64,000 nt of DNA, from assembly GCF_013376105.1 (NCBI RefSeq), contig NZ_JAAMFM010000010.1, positions 48,650 through 112,649 on the forward strand. Reading direction: 5' to 3'. The position numbers were made by a program, and so were the translations under genes. Below, piece by piece: positions 42,264 to 50,824 of this stretch (its first letter is position 1; each line of letters opens with the position of its first letter). The notes beneath the pieces are model-generated. The model was not told where the DNA came from. It searched no databases and was given only the letters and a program-made list of their open reading frames with translations. The stretch comes from Arthrobacter wenxiniae (GTDB taxonomy: Bacteria > Actinomycetota > Actinomycetes > Actinomycetales > Micrococcaceae).

Positions 42264-43568
42264 ATGGGCCTGCTGGGCACCAAATGGACCATCCACGGCG
42301 ACGGAAAAGCCATCAAGCCCGGCCAGGTGGTGGGGCCGCAGGAGCGGCTGGCGTGGCCGCTCACCATCGGGATCGGCCTCCAGCACGTGGTGGCGATGTT
42401 CGGCGCCACGTTCCTGGTGCCCATCCTCACCGGGATGCCGCCGGCCACCACGCTGTTCTTTTCCGGCATCGGCACGCTGCTCTTCCTGCTGCTCACCCGC
42501 GGCCGCGTCCCCAGCTACCTGGGCTCCAGCTTTGCGTTCATCGCCCCCATCATGGCGTCGCAAAAGGAGTTCGGCGTGGGAGGCGCGCTGGGCGGGGTGG
42601 TGATGGCCGGCGTCGTGCTGGCAATCATCGGGACGCTGGTGCAAAGGTTTGGCGCCGCGTGGATCAACCGGCTCATGCCCGCACCCGTGACAGGCACCAT
42701 CGTGGCGCTGATCGGGCTGAACCTGGCCCCTTCCGCCAAGGAAAACTTCCTCAAGGCCCCCCTCACAGCGCTCGTCACGCTGCTGGTCATCATCCTGGTC
42801 AGCGTGCTGTTCCGCGGCATCCTGGGCCGGCTGTCCATCCTGGTGGGCGTCGTGGCCGGCTACGTCGTGGCCGTGCTGCGCGGCGAGGTGGACTTTTCCA
42901 GGATCCACGACGCCGGTTGGATCGGGCTGCCGTTCTTCCAGACGCCCACTTTCCACGTCGGCGTGGTCGGGCTGTTCGTGCCGGTGGTGCTGGTGCTCGT
43001 GGCGGAGAACATCGGGCACGTGAAGTCCGTGGCGCTCATGACCGGCGAGGACCTTGACCCCTACGCAGGGCGCGCCATCGTGGCCGACGGCATCGCCACC
43101 ACCCTCGCCGGCCTGGGCGGCGGTTCGGGCACCACCACCTACGCGGAAAACATCGGCGTCATGGCGGCCACGAAGGTGTACTCCACCGCCGCCTACTACG
43201 TGGCGGCCTGCACGGCCCTGTTGCTGAGCTTCTTCCCGAAGTTCGGCGCCCTGATCGCCACCGTGCCCGCAGGCGTGCTGGGCGGCGCCGCGACCCTCCT
43301 GTACGGCATGATCGGCGTGCTGGGCGTGCGCATCTGGGTGCAGAACAAGGTGGATTTCTCCAACACGATCAACCTGACCACGGCCGCCGTGGCGCTCATA
43401 GTGGGCGTGGCGGACTACACATGGGCCGCGGGCACCCTGCAGTTCGCCGGCATCGCGCTGGGCACGGCCGCGGCCCTGGTGGTCTACCACGGCATGCATG
43501 CCCTGGCGAAGTGGCGCGGCACGGCGGCGGACCCGCTGGAGCCCGAGAAGGAACCCGCCGCGCACTGA
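42264..43568 (+). CDS. Uracil/xanthine permease family transporter (NCS2)
   Basis: A 434-residue membrane protein with about 14 helices. It shows family marks such as GLQHVVAMFGATFLVPILTG (helix 1), the LVLVAENIGHVKSVALMTG segment with the substrate-binding Glu, and GGGSGTTTYAENIGVMAATKVYS. It takes up uracil or another nucleobase with protons. The ATG at 42264 follows GGAAGG by eight bases; the open frame from 42159 is an unsupported extension. It stands alone and ends in a shared terminator with the glycerate kinase gene. The exact base cannot be decided. Confidence 0.92.
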   Translation: MGLLGTKWTIHGDGKAIKPGQVVGPQERLAWPLTIGIGLQHVVAMFGATFLVPILTGMPPATTLFFSGIGTLLFLLLTRGRVPSYLGSSFAFIAPIMASQKEFGVGGALGGVVMAGVVLAIIGTLVQRFGAAWINRLMPAPVTGTIVALIGLNLAPSAKENFLKAPLTALVTLLVIILVSVLFRGILGRLSILVGVVAGYVVAVLRGEVDFSRIHDAGWIGLPFFQTPTFHVGVVGLFVPVVLVLVAENIGHVKSVALMTGEDLDPYAGRAIVADGIATTLAGLGGGSGTTTYAENIGVMAATKVYSTAAYYVAACTALLLSFFPKFGALIATVPAGVLGGAATLLYGMIGVLGVRIWVQNKVDFSNTINLTTAAVALIVGVADYTWAAGTLQFAGIALGTAAALVVYHGMHALAKWRGTAADPLEPEKEPAAH

Positions 43569-43573
43569 CCGTT

Positions 43574-43629
43574 CGTTGAGGTTGGAGATAATCTCCGACC
43601 ACGGTTGGTGGTTATCTCCAACCTCAACG
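43574..43629. terminator. Bidirectional terminator, 18-bp perfect stem
   Basis: CGTTGAGGTTGGAGATAA (43574-43591) pairs exactly with 43612-43629 over a 20-base loop, and lies between the convergent permease and glycerate kinase genes, starting five bases after the permease stop. Confidence 0.7.
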
Positions 43630-43635
43630 GGATTC

Positions 43636-44751
43636 TCAGATGCCGTTGAGCGCTTCCGACGTTGCCCGGGCGGTGTGCCGCGCGGCGTCGGCCAGCGCGG
43701 CCTCGGGCGAGCCCGCCACGTCGGTGGCGCTGACGGCCGCCACCACGCCGTGCGCGGCCAGCTCCTGCGGCGTCACCTCGATCCGCCCGGCCACCACGAC
43801 GACGGGGATCCCCCGCGCGTGGGCGGCGTCGGCCACGCCGATGGGCGCCTTCCCCGACAGCGACTGCGCATCCATGGAGCCTTCGCCGGTGATGACCAGG
43901 TCCGCGTCCCCGAGGGCCGCGTCGAGGCCCACCAGCTCCGCGACCAGGTCAAAGCCGCGTTCGATCGACGCGTTGGCGTAGGCCACAAACAGCGACGGGA
44001 AGCCGCCCGCCGCCCCCGCTCCGGGAATGTCGATGTCCACGCCGGTGCTTTCGCGGACCAGCGACGCAAGATGGCGCAGGCCGGCGTCGAGCTTCTCCAC
44101 GGCATCCTCGTCGGCACCCTTTTGGGGGCCGAAGACGTGGGCGGCGCCGGTGTAGCCGTAGAGGGGGTTGTCGACGTCCACGGCCATGCGGATCCTGGCC
44201 GCGGCCAGGCGCGGGTCCAGGCCGGAGGCGTCGACGGCGGCCACGTCCAGCAGCGACCCCCCGCCCAGGGGAACCAGGTTGCCGTGGGCGTCCAGCAGCT
44301 TCAGGCCCAGCGCGCGCAGGGCGCCGGACCCGGCGTCGGTCATGGCGGAGCCGCCCAGCCCGATGATGATTTCGGTGGCGCCGGCCTCCAGGGCGGCTGC
44401 GATGAGCTGCCCGGAACCGTACGAGTGGGCGCGCAGGGCGTTCTCCACGGTGGGTTCCGAGAGCAGGTAGCCGCTGGCCTGGGCGGTTTCGATGACGGCC
44501 ACGTGGGTGTCCGGGTGGATGGCCCAGGCAGCGCCGACGGGCTTGACGATGGGCCCCACCACGGGGTTGATGTGCTCGGCGAACCCGGCCGCGACGGCGG
44601 CTTCGAGGGTGCCTTCGCCCCCGTCCGCCACGGGAAGCGTCGTCACCACGGCCTCGGGGTAGACACGGAGAGCGCCTTCGCTCATGGCGGCGGCCGCTTC
44701 GACGCCGGTCAGGGTGCCCTTGAACTTGTCAGGTGCAATCAGGATTCGCAT
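43636..44751 (-). CDS. Glycerate kinase
   Basis: It phosphorylates glycerate. The 371-residue protein starts MRILIAPDKFKGTLTGVEAA and carries the family marks PVADGGEGTLEA (about 45-56), EIIIGLGGSAMTDAGSGAL and DLVITGEGSMDAQSLSGKAP. Two alpha/beta domains are expected, as in the GK type II (GarK/GlxK) family. Start at ATG 44751 is set by the conserved N terminus; the frame is open far upstream (to 45090) across the next gene. It follows the glycerophosphodiesterase gene by 29 bases, possibly cotranscribed. Confidence 0.94.
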   Translation of the reverse strand: MRILIAPDKFKGTLTGVEAAAAMSEGALRVYPEAVVTTLPVADGGEGTLEAAVAAGFAEHINPVVGPIVKPVGAAWAIHPDTHVAVIETAQASGYLLSEPTVENALRAHSYGSGQLIAAALEAGATEIIIGLGGSAMTDAGSGALRALGLKLLDAHGNLVPLGGGSLLDVAAVDASGLDPRLAAARIRMAVDVDNPLYGYTGAAHVFGPQKGADEDAVEKLDAGLRHLASLVRESTGVDIDIPGAGAAGGFPSLFVAYANASIERGFDLVAELVGLDAALGDADLVITGEGSMDAQSLSGKAPIGVADAAHARGIPVVVVAGRIEVTPQELAAHGVVAAVSATDVAGSPEAALADAARHTARATSEALNGI

Positions 44752-44780
44752 GGGTCCATCCTGCCAGCCCCGTGGGCATG

Positions 44781-45605
44781 TTACGCAGTCGGGGCGGGTG
44801 CCCCGGCCGGCGGCGGGGCCGGATTCCCCGCGGCGGGCCAGTAGCCGCGCTCCCGCATGACGCCTGCCAGGACGTCCCCCCGGTCCGTCATGATGCCGTC
44901 CACGCCCAGGTCGAAGAGCCGGTGCATCTGCGCGGGGTCGTTGATGGTCCAAACATGCACCTTCAGCCCGAGCCGGTGCGCCTTCGCCACGGACCGCCGC
45001 GTCACCAATTCCCTCGCCTTGTAGCGGGGCGGGACCTGCAGCACGTCCACATTGCGCACCAGGGCCCGCAGCACGGGTGCGGGCATCCACCCCTGCAGCG
45101 CAAAGTAGGCCGCCAGCAACTTCTTGCCCGGGGAAGAGGCCACCGGCCGGCCGAGCCGCCGCAGCACGTCGCGCCGCCGCCTGCCCGAGAACGACGCGAC
45201 GCAGACGCGGTCATGCAGGGCGAATTCCTCAATGAGCGCGGCGAGGTTGGACGCGGACCGGGAGTCCTTGACGTCAATGTTGAAGTTGGCGCCCGGCAGC
45301 GCCTCAAAGAGTTCGCGGAGCGTGCTGATGGGCTCCAGCCCGCCAACGCGGGCCTGCCGGACCACGGCGTACGGCAGTTCCGCGATGGTCCCGCGCCCGT
45401 CGGTGACGCGCTCCAGGGTGGGGTCGTGGAAGACCAGGGTGACGCCGTCGCTGGTGGTGTTGATGTCGGTTTCCAGGTACTGGTAGCCGAGCCCCAGCGC
45501 GGCGCGGAACGCGGGAATCGTGTTTTCCAGGCCCTCGGGGGAATAGCCGCGGTGGGCGATGGCCAGCGGGACGGGCGAGTCCAGGTAGGGCCTGCTGGTT
45601 GTCAC
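44781..45605 (-). CDS. Glycerophosphodiester phosphodiesterase
   Basis: It hydrolyses glycerophosphodiesters to glycerol 3-phosphate and an alcohol. The 274-residue TIM-barrel enzyme has the catalytic start LAIAHRGYSPEGLENTIPAF (about 14-33), with His and Glu, then LETDINTTSDGVTLVFHDPTLERVTDG (about 44-70) with the metal ligands and second His. No signal peptide is seen, so it acts in the cytoplasm. It lies nine bases after a HAD hydrolase gene, forming a run of three or so genes ending at glycerate kinase. Confidence 0.94.
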   Translation of the reverse strand: MTTSRPYLDSPVPLAIAHRGYSPEGLENTIPAFRAALGLGYQYLETDINTTSDGVTLVFHDPTLERVTDGRGTIAELPYAVVRQARVGGLEPISTLRELFEALPGANFNIDVKDSRSASNLAALIEEFALHDRVCVASFSGRRRRDVLRRLGRPVASSPGKKLLAAYFALQGWMPAPVLRALVRNVDVLQVPPRYKARELVTRRSVAKAHRLGLKVHVWTINDPAQMHRLFDLGVDGIMTDRGDVLAGVMRERGYWPAAGNPAPPPAGAPAPTA

Positions 45606-45614
45606 GTCCGCCCC

Positions 45615-46424
45615 CTACGTCCGGTGCAGGGCGGCCAGGCGCGCCTCGATGACCCTGGCCACGCCGTCGTCCTCGAAACGCGGGGCCTGCAGTGCGGTCG
45701 CAGCGAGCGCGCCCGGGTGGCCGCTGGCCATGGCGTAGCCGGCGCCGGCCCAGCCAAGCATCTCAATGTCGTTGGGCATGTCGCCAAACGCCACCACGTC
45801 CGCGGCGTCTATGTCCTTGGACGCGGCGTATTCGGCGAGCGTGACGGCTTTGTTGACGCCCAGCGGTCCCATTTCCAGCAGGGCCATCTCGGGTGCGGAG
45901 TGGGTCACGGCAATCAGCTTGGCCACTCGGGGGCGGACCAGGTCCAGGAATTCATCAGCCGAGCCGGAATGGAGGACCGAGAGCATCTTGATGATGCCGC
46001 CGTCCGCCATGGCCGGGGTCAGGGCCTCCGGGATGACGGCCTGGAGGCTGGGCGGGCGGTCCCTGGGGAGGAAGCCCGGTTCCACGTGGAAACCGTCCAG
46101 GCTTTCCAGGGCGAAATAGGGTTCCCGGGCGAGCCCGGCGATGATGCCGCGGACCTCCTCCACGGTCTCCCAGCCCATCAGGTGCGAGGCTGTGACCGAC
46201 TCGCTCTCCAGGCTGTAGGTGACGGCGCCGTTGGAACAGATCACGGTGCCGGTGTGGCCGATCTGGTCCCGGATGGGGTCCAGCCAGCGCGGCGGGCGGC
46301 CGGTCACAAAAACGATGTCGATCCCGGCGTCGGCGGCATCCCGGAAGGCGGCCACGGTGCGGGCGCTGATCCGTCCGTCATGGCCGAGGATGGTCCCGTC
46401 AATGTCACTGGCAATTAGGCGCAT
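45615..46424 (-). CDS. HAD-superfamily hydrolase, Cof/IIB type (second copy)
   Basis: A 269-residue phosphatase-like protein: MRLIASDIDGTILGHDGRIS has the nucleophile and general-acid Asp (about 7 and 9), VFVTGRPPRWL follows, and FGDMPNDIEMLGWAG (about 205-219) holds the metal-binding Asp pair. It is related to the one at 31763 but differs throughout, so it is not a recent duplicate. The ATG at 46424 is chosen over a TTG at 46430. Its place before a glycerophosphodiesterase suggests, weakly, a phosphosugar or glycerol-phosphate substrate. Confidence 0.88.
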   Translation of the reverse strand: MRLIASDIDGTILGHDGRISARTVAAFRDAADAGIDIVFVTGRPPRWLDPIRDQIGHTGTVICSNGAVTYSLESESVTASHLMGWETVEEVRGIIAGLAREPYFALESLDGFHVEPGFLPRDRPPSLQAVIPEALTPAMADGGIIKMLSVLHSGSADEFLDLVRPRVAKLIAVTHSAPEMALLEMGPLGVNKAVTLAEYAASKDIDAADVVAFGDMPNDIEMLGWAGAGYAMASGHPGALAATALQAPRFEDDGVARVIEARLAALHRT

Positions 46425-46457
46425 ACCCAAGGCTATCCAACTTTCGCGGAGCTGTTA

Positions 46458-46486
46458 TGCGCCGCCGGCGCGGCGGCAGCGGCGCA
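46458..46486 (-). terminator. Possible terminator of the pfkB-PEBP unit
   Basis: TGCGCCGC (46458-46465) and GCGGCGCA (46479-46486) are perfect 8-base arms with a GC-rich loop that can itself fold. The site lies 120 bases after the PEBP stop. The rest of this 181-base gap (46425-46605) shows no convincing gene. Confidence 0.35.
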
Positions 46487-46605
46487 CGACACTGCCCAGC
46501 GCCGGCGTCCGGACGACCGGCCAAGGTCCGTGATTGAACCCGAGGGCGGGGCATTCCCGCAGGCCGTTTCGTGACGACGGGGCCAGGTGAAGCCGCTTGA
46601 GGCGC

Positions 46606-47127
46606 TCACGGGACCTCGAAAACTCCGGTGATCCGGGCCCGGGCAAGCGTGTGGAAGGCCAGGTTGAAGCCCAGCACGGCCGGGGTGGCGCCGGCGTCCA
46701 CGTCCAGGGCGGGCACGTCGACGGCGTGGACCACCACCATGTAGCGGTGCGGGCCGTGCCCGGCGGGCGGTGCGGCGCCCATGTAGCCGGGGAACCCGCC
46801 GTCGTTCTTCAGGGTGAGGGCACCGGCGGGGAGGTGGCCGGAGGCCCCTTCGGCCAGCGAGGTCACGGAGGCCGGGATGTTGGCCACGGCCCAGTGCCAG
46901 AAGCCGCTGGCCGTGGGGGCGTCGGGATCGTACATGGTGACGGCGAAACTGCGCGTGCCCTCGGGGAACCCGGACCAGGAGAGCTGCGGGGACAGGTCCC
47001 TTCCGTCCGGATGGCCGCCGGGGTTGACCAGCTTCACCGGCAGGGTGTCCCCGTCGGCAAAGGAGGTGCTGGCCAGCGTGAAGCCCGGGACGGGGGCAAG
47101 GAATGCGTAGGGGTCGTAGTCATACAT
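46606..47127 (-). CDS. YbhB/YbcL-type phosphatidylethanolamine-binding-like protein
   Basis: A 173-residue PEBP-fold protein with [21 protein letters not shown] (about 64-84) and the later [13 protein letters not shown] (about 124-136), the two PEBP signatures that shape the anion pocket. Bacterial members have no firm role. No signal peptide is visible, so it is cytoplasmic. Its start overlaps the PfkB stop by eight bases, so the two are translated together. Confidence 0.9.
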   Translation of the reverse strand: MYDYDPYAFLAPVPGFTLASTSFADGDTLPVKLVNPGGHPDGRDLSPQLSWSGFPEGTRSFAVTMYDPDAPTASGFWHWAVANIPASVTSLAEGASGHLPAGALTLKNDGGFPGYMGAAPPAGHGPHRYMVVVHAVDVPALDVDAGATPAVLGFNLAFHTLARARITGVFEVP

Positions 47128-48070
47128 GGGGATGGCCTTCCTGCAGTTCTTTTCGGGTGGGCGGGTTCGCGCCGGCGCGGGACACCGTGATGGCCGCGGC
47201 GCGGGCGGCGTAGCGGAGGAGTTCCCCGAGCTGTTCGCGGGTGATGGCGCGCAGGGTGTCGCGGCGCTGGGCGCCGTCCAGCTCGAGGTCCACGAGGGCC
47301 GCCAGGAGCGCTGCCATGAAGGAGTCCCCGGCGCCCACCGTGTCCACCACCGTGGTGGGCGGGACGGGGCAGGCGGCCTCGCCCGCGGCGCACACGGCCC
47401 AGGGGCCCGCGCCCCCCTGCGTCACAACCACGACGGCGGGCCCCTCCGTCCCGCCCATGGCCAGCCACCGCCGGGCCGTTGTCTTGGGGTCGACGCCGGG
47501 GTAGAGCCACTCGAGGTCCTCGTCGGAGGCCTTCACGACGTCGGCGAGGCGGACGAACTTCTCGGCCTGCCCCCGCGCGTAGCCGGCGTCCTTGATGATG
47601 CTGGGCCGGGCGTTGGGGTCGTAGGTGATGGTGGCCGACGGGTGCGCGGCAAGCACGGCGCTGAAAACCTGTCCGGCGCCCGGCGCGAGCATGGTGGCAA
47701 TGGAGCCCGTGTGGAGCAGCGTGGTGGCCGCCAGCATGAAGTCCGGCGCGCCCCGGCCGTCCGCTGCGGGCAGTTCCCAGTCCAGGGCGAACTCGTAGTC
47801 GGCGGCGCCGTCCGCGCCGAGGACGGCGCGGGCAACGGAGGTGGGGAGTGCGTCCGGGGCCACGGGAACCAGGACGCCGTTGTCCTTCAGGTGGGCCGCG
47901 ACCATGCTGCCGTACGGGTCCTGGCCGAAGCGGCCCAGGAACTGCACGGGGTGGCCCAGGCGGGCCAGCCCCACGGCCACGTTCAGGGGGCTGCCGCCCA
48001 CGTGCGGAACCGGTGCCTGTCCTGGGCGCACCACTTCGTCGATCAGGGCTTCACCGATTACCGTCAGCAT
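47120..48070 (-). CDS. PfkB-family carbohydrate kinase, fructokinase-like
   Basis: The 316-residue protein starts [14 protein letters not shown] and has the substrate motif [15 protein letters not shown] (about 26-40) and the catalytic [15 protein letters not shown] motif [19 protein letters not shown] (about 238-256). The N-terminal phrase matches bacterial fructokinases. It probably phosphorylates fructose or a related sugar; no sugar transporter is adjacent, so this is tentative. It is followed by an overlapping PEBP gene and is divergent from the alarmone-synthetase gene. Confidence 0.9.
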   Translation of the reverse strand: MLTVIGEALIDEVVRPGQAPVPHVGGSPLNVAVGLARLGHPVQFLGRFGQDPYGSMVAAHLKDNGVLVPVAPDALPTSVARAVLGADGAADYEFALDWELPAADGRGAPDFMLAATTLLHTGSIATMLAPGAGQVFSAVLAAHPSATITYDPNARPSIIKDAGYARGQAEKFVRLADVVKASDEDLEWLYPGVDPKTTARRWLAMGGTEGPAVVVVTQGGAGPWAVCAAGEAACPVPPTTVVDTVGAGDSFMAALLAALVDLELDGAQRRDTLRAITREQLGELLRYAARAAAITVSRAGANPPTRKELQEGHPHV

Positions 48071-48192
48071 GAGACCAGCCTACGGGCATGGCCGCACGCG
48101 CGCCTTGGGGCTTGCCGAAAAAGTTCCCGGCACGGCGGATCGCCGTGCGGCCCGCTCGACCTCCCCGGTCCGCGGCGCATAGGCTCAAGGGC

Positions 48193-49299
48193 ATGAGCAG
48201 CCATTGGGAACGCCTCGACTCAGCACTGCGCCCGTCCGTGAACGCGTCCGTTGCCGCCTTTGAGCGCGCCCGCCCGCGGCTGTTGGACGTAACGGCCGAG
48301 ATGGAGGCGCTGGTGCGCAAGGTCACGGAAGATGCCGACGACGCTCCCCTGTTTGTCACCAGCCGCACGAAGACGGTGGAGTCGTTCCGGGAAAAGGCTT
48401 CACGGATGGTGGCGCCCGTACCGGACGCCGCACCGGCGCTGCTGTTCCCGGAGCCCCTGCGCAACCTCACTGACATGGTGGGCGTGCGCGTCATCACCAC
48501 GCTGCCGGGGGAAAACGCGAACGTGGCGAACCTGATCAAGCGGCGCCGGAACATCTTTGACTGCCGCGGCGACCGTGAGAAGGACATCGGCTCGATCGAG
48601 TCGGGCACCTACGGTTATTCCAGCCGGCACCTGATCCTGCGCAGCATCCAAAACGACGTGGTGCGGGCCTACCAGGAAGCGCTGGATCCGGACAGCAAGC
48701 CCAACGGCAGCTACTTTTTCGAGTGCCAGATCCGCACCGTATTTGCCCACGCCTGGAGCGAGATTGAGCACGACATCCGCTTCAAGGCCCAGGACCCGCG
48801 TGCCTGGAGCCCGTACTTTGACCGGCAGTTCACCGCTACGGCAGCCATGCTGGAGACCGTGGAATCGGCGTTTTCCGAGCTGCACGAACGCTACGAGACG
48901 GTCACCAGCTTCTGGGACGCCGACGGCGAGGGCGGGGAGTCGCTGACGCCGAACCGGATCAAGGCCGTCTGGCAAACCCTGCTCCCGCACGTTGACCGCA
49001 AGGCCGACGACGACTGGGGCTGGGCCGCCGAGCTGGTCGCCGCGCACGGGCTCACCAAGACCATTGACCTGGCCGCCCTGCTGCAGTCGGAAATCATTTC
49101 CAACGTCCGCAAGGCCCTGGACCACCGCTACTCCCCCGGTCCGGACCGGCTCCTCGACGACCTCCTGCTGTGGCAGTTTGGGCAGCGCCACATCGAACTG
49201 ACGGCCGAGGAGCCTGAAGCCGAGCAGACGCCCCGGCGCGACAGCCTGCAGCGGCGCCACCAGCAAATGCAGAGGTACCGCAAGATGATGGGGTTCTAG
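48193..49299 (+). CDS. RelA/SpoT-domain nucleotide pyrophosphokinase with C-terminal extension
   Basis: A 368-residue protein whose middle (about 52-200) is a RelA/SpoT synthetase domain. FVTSRTKTVESFREK (about 54-68) matches the R-x-K-x3-S ATP loop; LRNLTDMVGVRVITTLPGE (about 89-107) holds the magnesium Asp and Arg; TYGYSSRHLIL matches the YxSxH GTP-stacking motif; and FECQIRTVFAHAWSEIEHD (about 176-194) is the QIRT and EH signature. There is no HD hydrolase, TGS or ACT domain, so it is a small alarmone synthetase. It has about 165 extra C-terminal residues with a basic tail. Whether it makes ppGpp, pppGpp or pGpp is unknown. ATG 48193 is chosen; the open frame starts at 48088. Confidence 0.87.
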   Translation: MSSHWERLDSALRPSVNASVAAFERARPRLLDVTAEMEALVRKVTEDADDAPLFVTSRTKTVESFREKASRMVAPVPDAAPALLFPEPLRNLTDMVGVRVITTLPGENANVANLIKRRRNIFDCRGDREKDIGSIESGTYGYSSRHLILRSIQNDVVRAYQEALDPDSKPNGSYFFECQIRTVFAHAWSEIEHDIRFKAQDPRAWSPYFDRQFTATAAMLETVESAFSELHERYETVTSFWDADGEGGESLTPNRIKAVWQTLLPHVDRKADDDWGWAAELVAAHGLTKTIDLAALLQSEIISNVRKALDHRYSPGPDRLLDDLLLWQFGQRHIELTAEEPEAEQTPRRDSLQRRHQQMQRYRKMMGF

Positions 49300-49345
49300 A
49301 CGCCCCGATTGGGCTTGTCGGATTTTGGCGGCGGCTGGGCTGTCA

Positions 49346-49362
49346 GGATTTCGACAGGCTCA
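49346..49362. repeat. 17-bp intergenic repeat, copy 2
   Basis: GGATTTCGACAGGCTCA is the exact reverse complement of the copy at 31690-31706. It lies in the 73-base gap between the convergent alarmone-synthetase and aldehyde dehydrogenase genes. Confidence 0.8.
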
Positions 49363-49372
49363 ATCACCGGCT

Positions 49373-50824
49373 TCAGAGCCTGCCGTTGACCCGTTGCGGC
49401 ACGCCCAGCGGATTGTCATCGCGCAGCGCCTCCGGCAGCAGGTGGGCGGGCAGGCCCTGGTACGCCACCGGACGCAGGAACCGGGTGATGCCGGCGGTGC
49501 CCACGGACGTTGACGTCGGCGCGGTCGTGGCGGGGTATGGCCCACCGTGCTGCTGCGCGTACGTCACGGAAACACCCGTAGGCCACTGATTCCACAGCAC
49601 GCGCCCGGCATTCTTTGCCAGCAGCCGCACCAGTTCGGGGGCCACGGCGTCGGACTCCTCACCCTGGATGGTGGCCGTGAGCTGGCCGTCGAGGGCCCGG
49701 GCCACGGCCAGCAGCTCATCCTCGGTCCGGTACGTGGCCACCAGGGCGGACGGCCCAAAGCACTCGATGATCAGCCCTTCCGGATCGGCCAGCAGTGCGG
49801 ACGCGGTTGTCACCGTCAGCGCGGGGGCCGGCGGGGCGCCAAAGGCACCCTCCGCGGCACCGAGCGAGTCGACGGCGTCGTGCTCCAACAGCCCGGACAG
49901 CGACGCCAGGTACCCGGAATGGATCCGCTCGTTGAGCAGCGGCGCCGCAGCCGGGCGCTCCGCAGCGGACAGCCCGGCCAGCATCTCCGAGCCGGCCGGC
50001 ACCAGCAGGATGCCCGGCTTCGTGCAGAACTGCCCTGCCCCCAGGGTGTACGAGGCCACGAATTCGGCCACAATGTCCGACCCGCGCGCCGCCGCGGCCG
50101 CCTCCGTGACGAACACGGGGTTCACGCTGCCCAGCTCCCCGTAAAAGGGGATGGGATCGGGCCGGGAGGCGGCCACGTCGAACAGGGCGCGCCCGCCGGC
50201 GATGGAGCCCGTGAACGCCCCCGCCTTGATCCGCGGGTCCGCCAGTGCGTCGCGCCCGGCCCGGGTCCCGTAGACCAGCTGCAGCAGCCCGTCCGGCGCG
50301 CCCGCCGCCCGGAGCGCTTCGACGGCGACGCGCCCGACGGCGGCCGAGAGCCTTGGGTGCCCGGGGTGCGCCTTGAGCACCACGGAACACCCGGCGGCGA
50401 GCGCCGAGCACGTGTCGCCGCCCATGACGCTGAACGCAAACGGGAAGTTGCTGGCGGCAAAGACCAGCACGGGGCCCAGCGGCTCGAGCACGCGGCGGAT
50501 GTCCGGGCGTGGGCCCATGGGCCAGCCGGGGTCGGCGTGGTCGATGCGCGCGTCGAGGTAGCCGCCGTCGGCGAGGAGTTCGGCAAAGAGGCGCAGCTGG
50601 AAGGTGGTCCGCTTCAGCTCCCCGGCGAGGCGGCCGGCGGCCAGGAAGGTTTCCTCCCCGGCAAGCGGGACCATTTCCGTTGCGGCCCCGTCGAGGGCGT
50701 CCGCGACTGAAGTGAGCGCGGCGGCGCGGCCGGCGGCCGGCACCAGGGCCCAGGCGGTGGAAGCGCCTTCAGCGGTTGCCAGGATGCGTTGAAGGTCCCC
50801 GGGTGTGGTGTCAGCGGTGGTCAT
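49373..50824 (-). CDS. 2-oxoglutarate semialdehyde (2,5-dioxopentanoate) dehydrogenase
   Basis: It oxidises 2-oxoglutarate semialdehyde to 2-oxoglutarate, the last step of hydroxyproline breakdown. The 483-residue NAD(P)-dependent aldehyde dehydrogenase has FAASNFPFAFSVMGGDTCSALAAGC (about 128-152), the Glu in PFYGELGSVNPVFV (about 228-241) and the catalytic Cys in GAGQFCTKPG (about 270). The phrase ELGSVNPV and GDTCSALAAGCSVVLKAHPGHP are typical of the KGSADH subgroup. Its start overlaps the flavoprotein stop by 14 bases. It is the last gene of the D-hydroxyproline oxidation operon. Confidence 0.92.
   Translation of the reverse strand: MTTADTTPGDLQRILATAEGASTAWALVPAAGRAAALTSVADALDGAATEMVPLAGEETFLAAGRLAGELKRTTFQLRLFAELLADGGYLDARIDHADPGWPMGPRPDIRRVLEPLGPVLVFAASNFPFAFSVMGGDTCSALAAGCSVVLKAHPGHPRLSAAVGRVAVEALRAAGAPDGLLQLVYGTRAGRDALADPRIKAGAFTGSIAGGRALFDVAASRPDPIPFYGELGSVNPVFVTEAAAAARGSDIVAEFVASYTLGAGQFCTKPGILLVPAGSEMLAGLSAAERPAAAPLLNERIHSGYLASLSGLLEHDAVDSLGAAEGAFGAPPAPALTVTTASALLADPEGLIIECFGPSALVATYRTEDELLAVARALDGQLTATIQGEESDAVAPELVRLLAKNAGRVLWNQWPTGVSVTYAQQHGGPYPATTAPTSTSVGTAGITRFLRPVAYQGLPAHLLPEALRDDNPLGVPQRVNGRL

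Noticed and set aside
44733..46418. Long plus-strand frame opposite the phosphodiesterase and HAD genes
   Set aside because: Antisense shadow; the minus-strand genes have clear catalytic motifs.
46455..46646. 63-codon frame on the minus strand after the PEBP gene
   Set aside because: It overlaps the end of the PEBP gene out of frame, is Arg/Pro-rich, and has no ribosome site; the region looks like a terminator gap.
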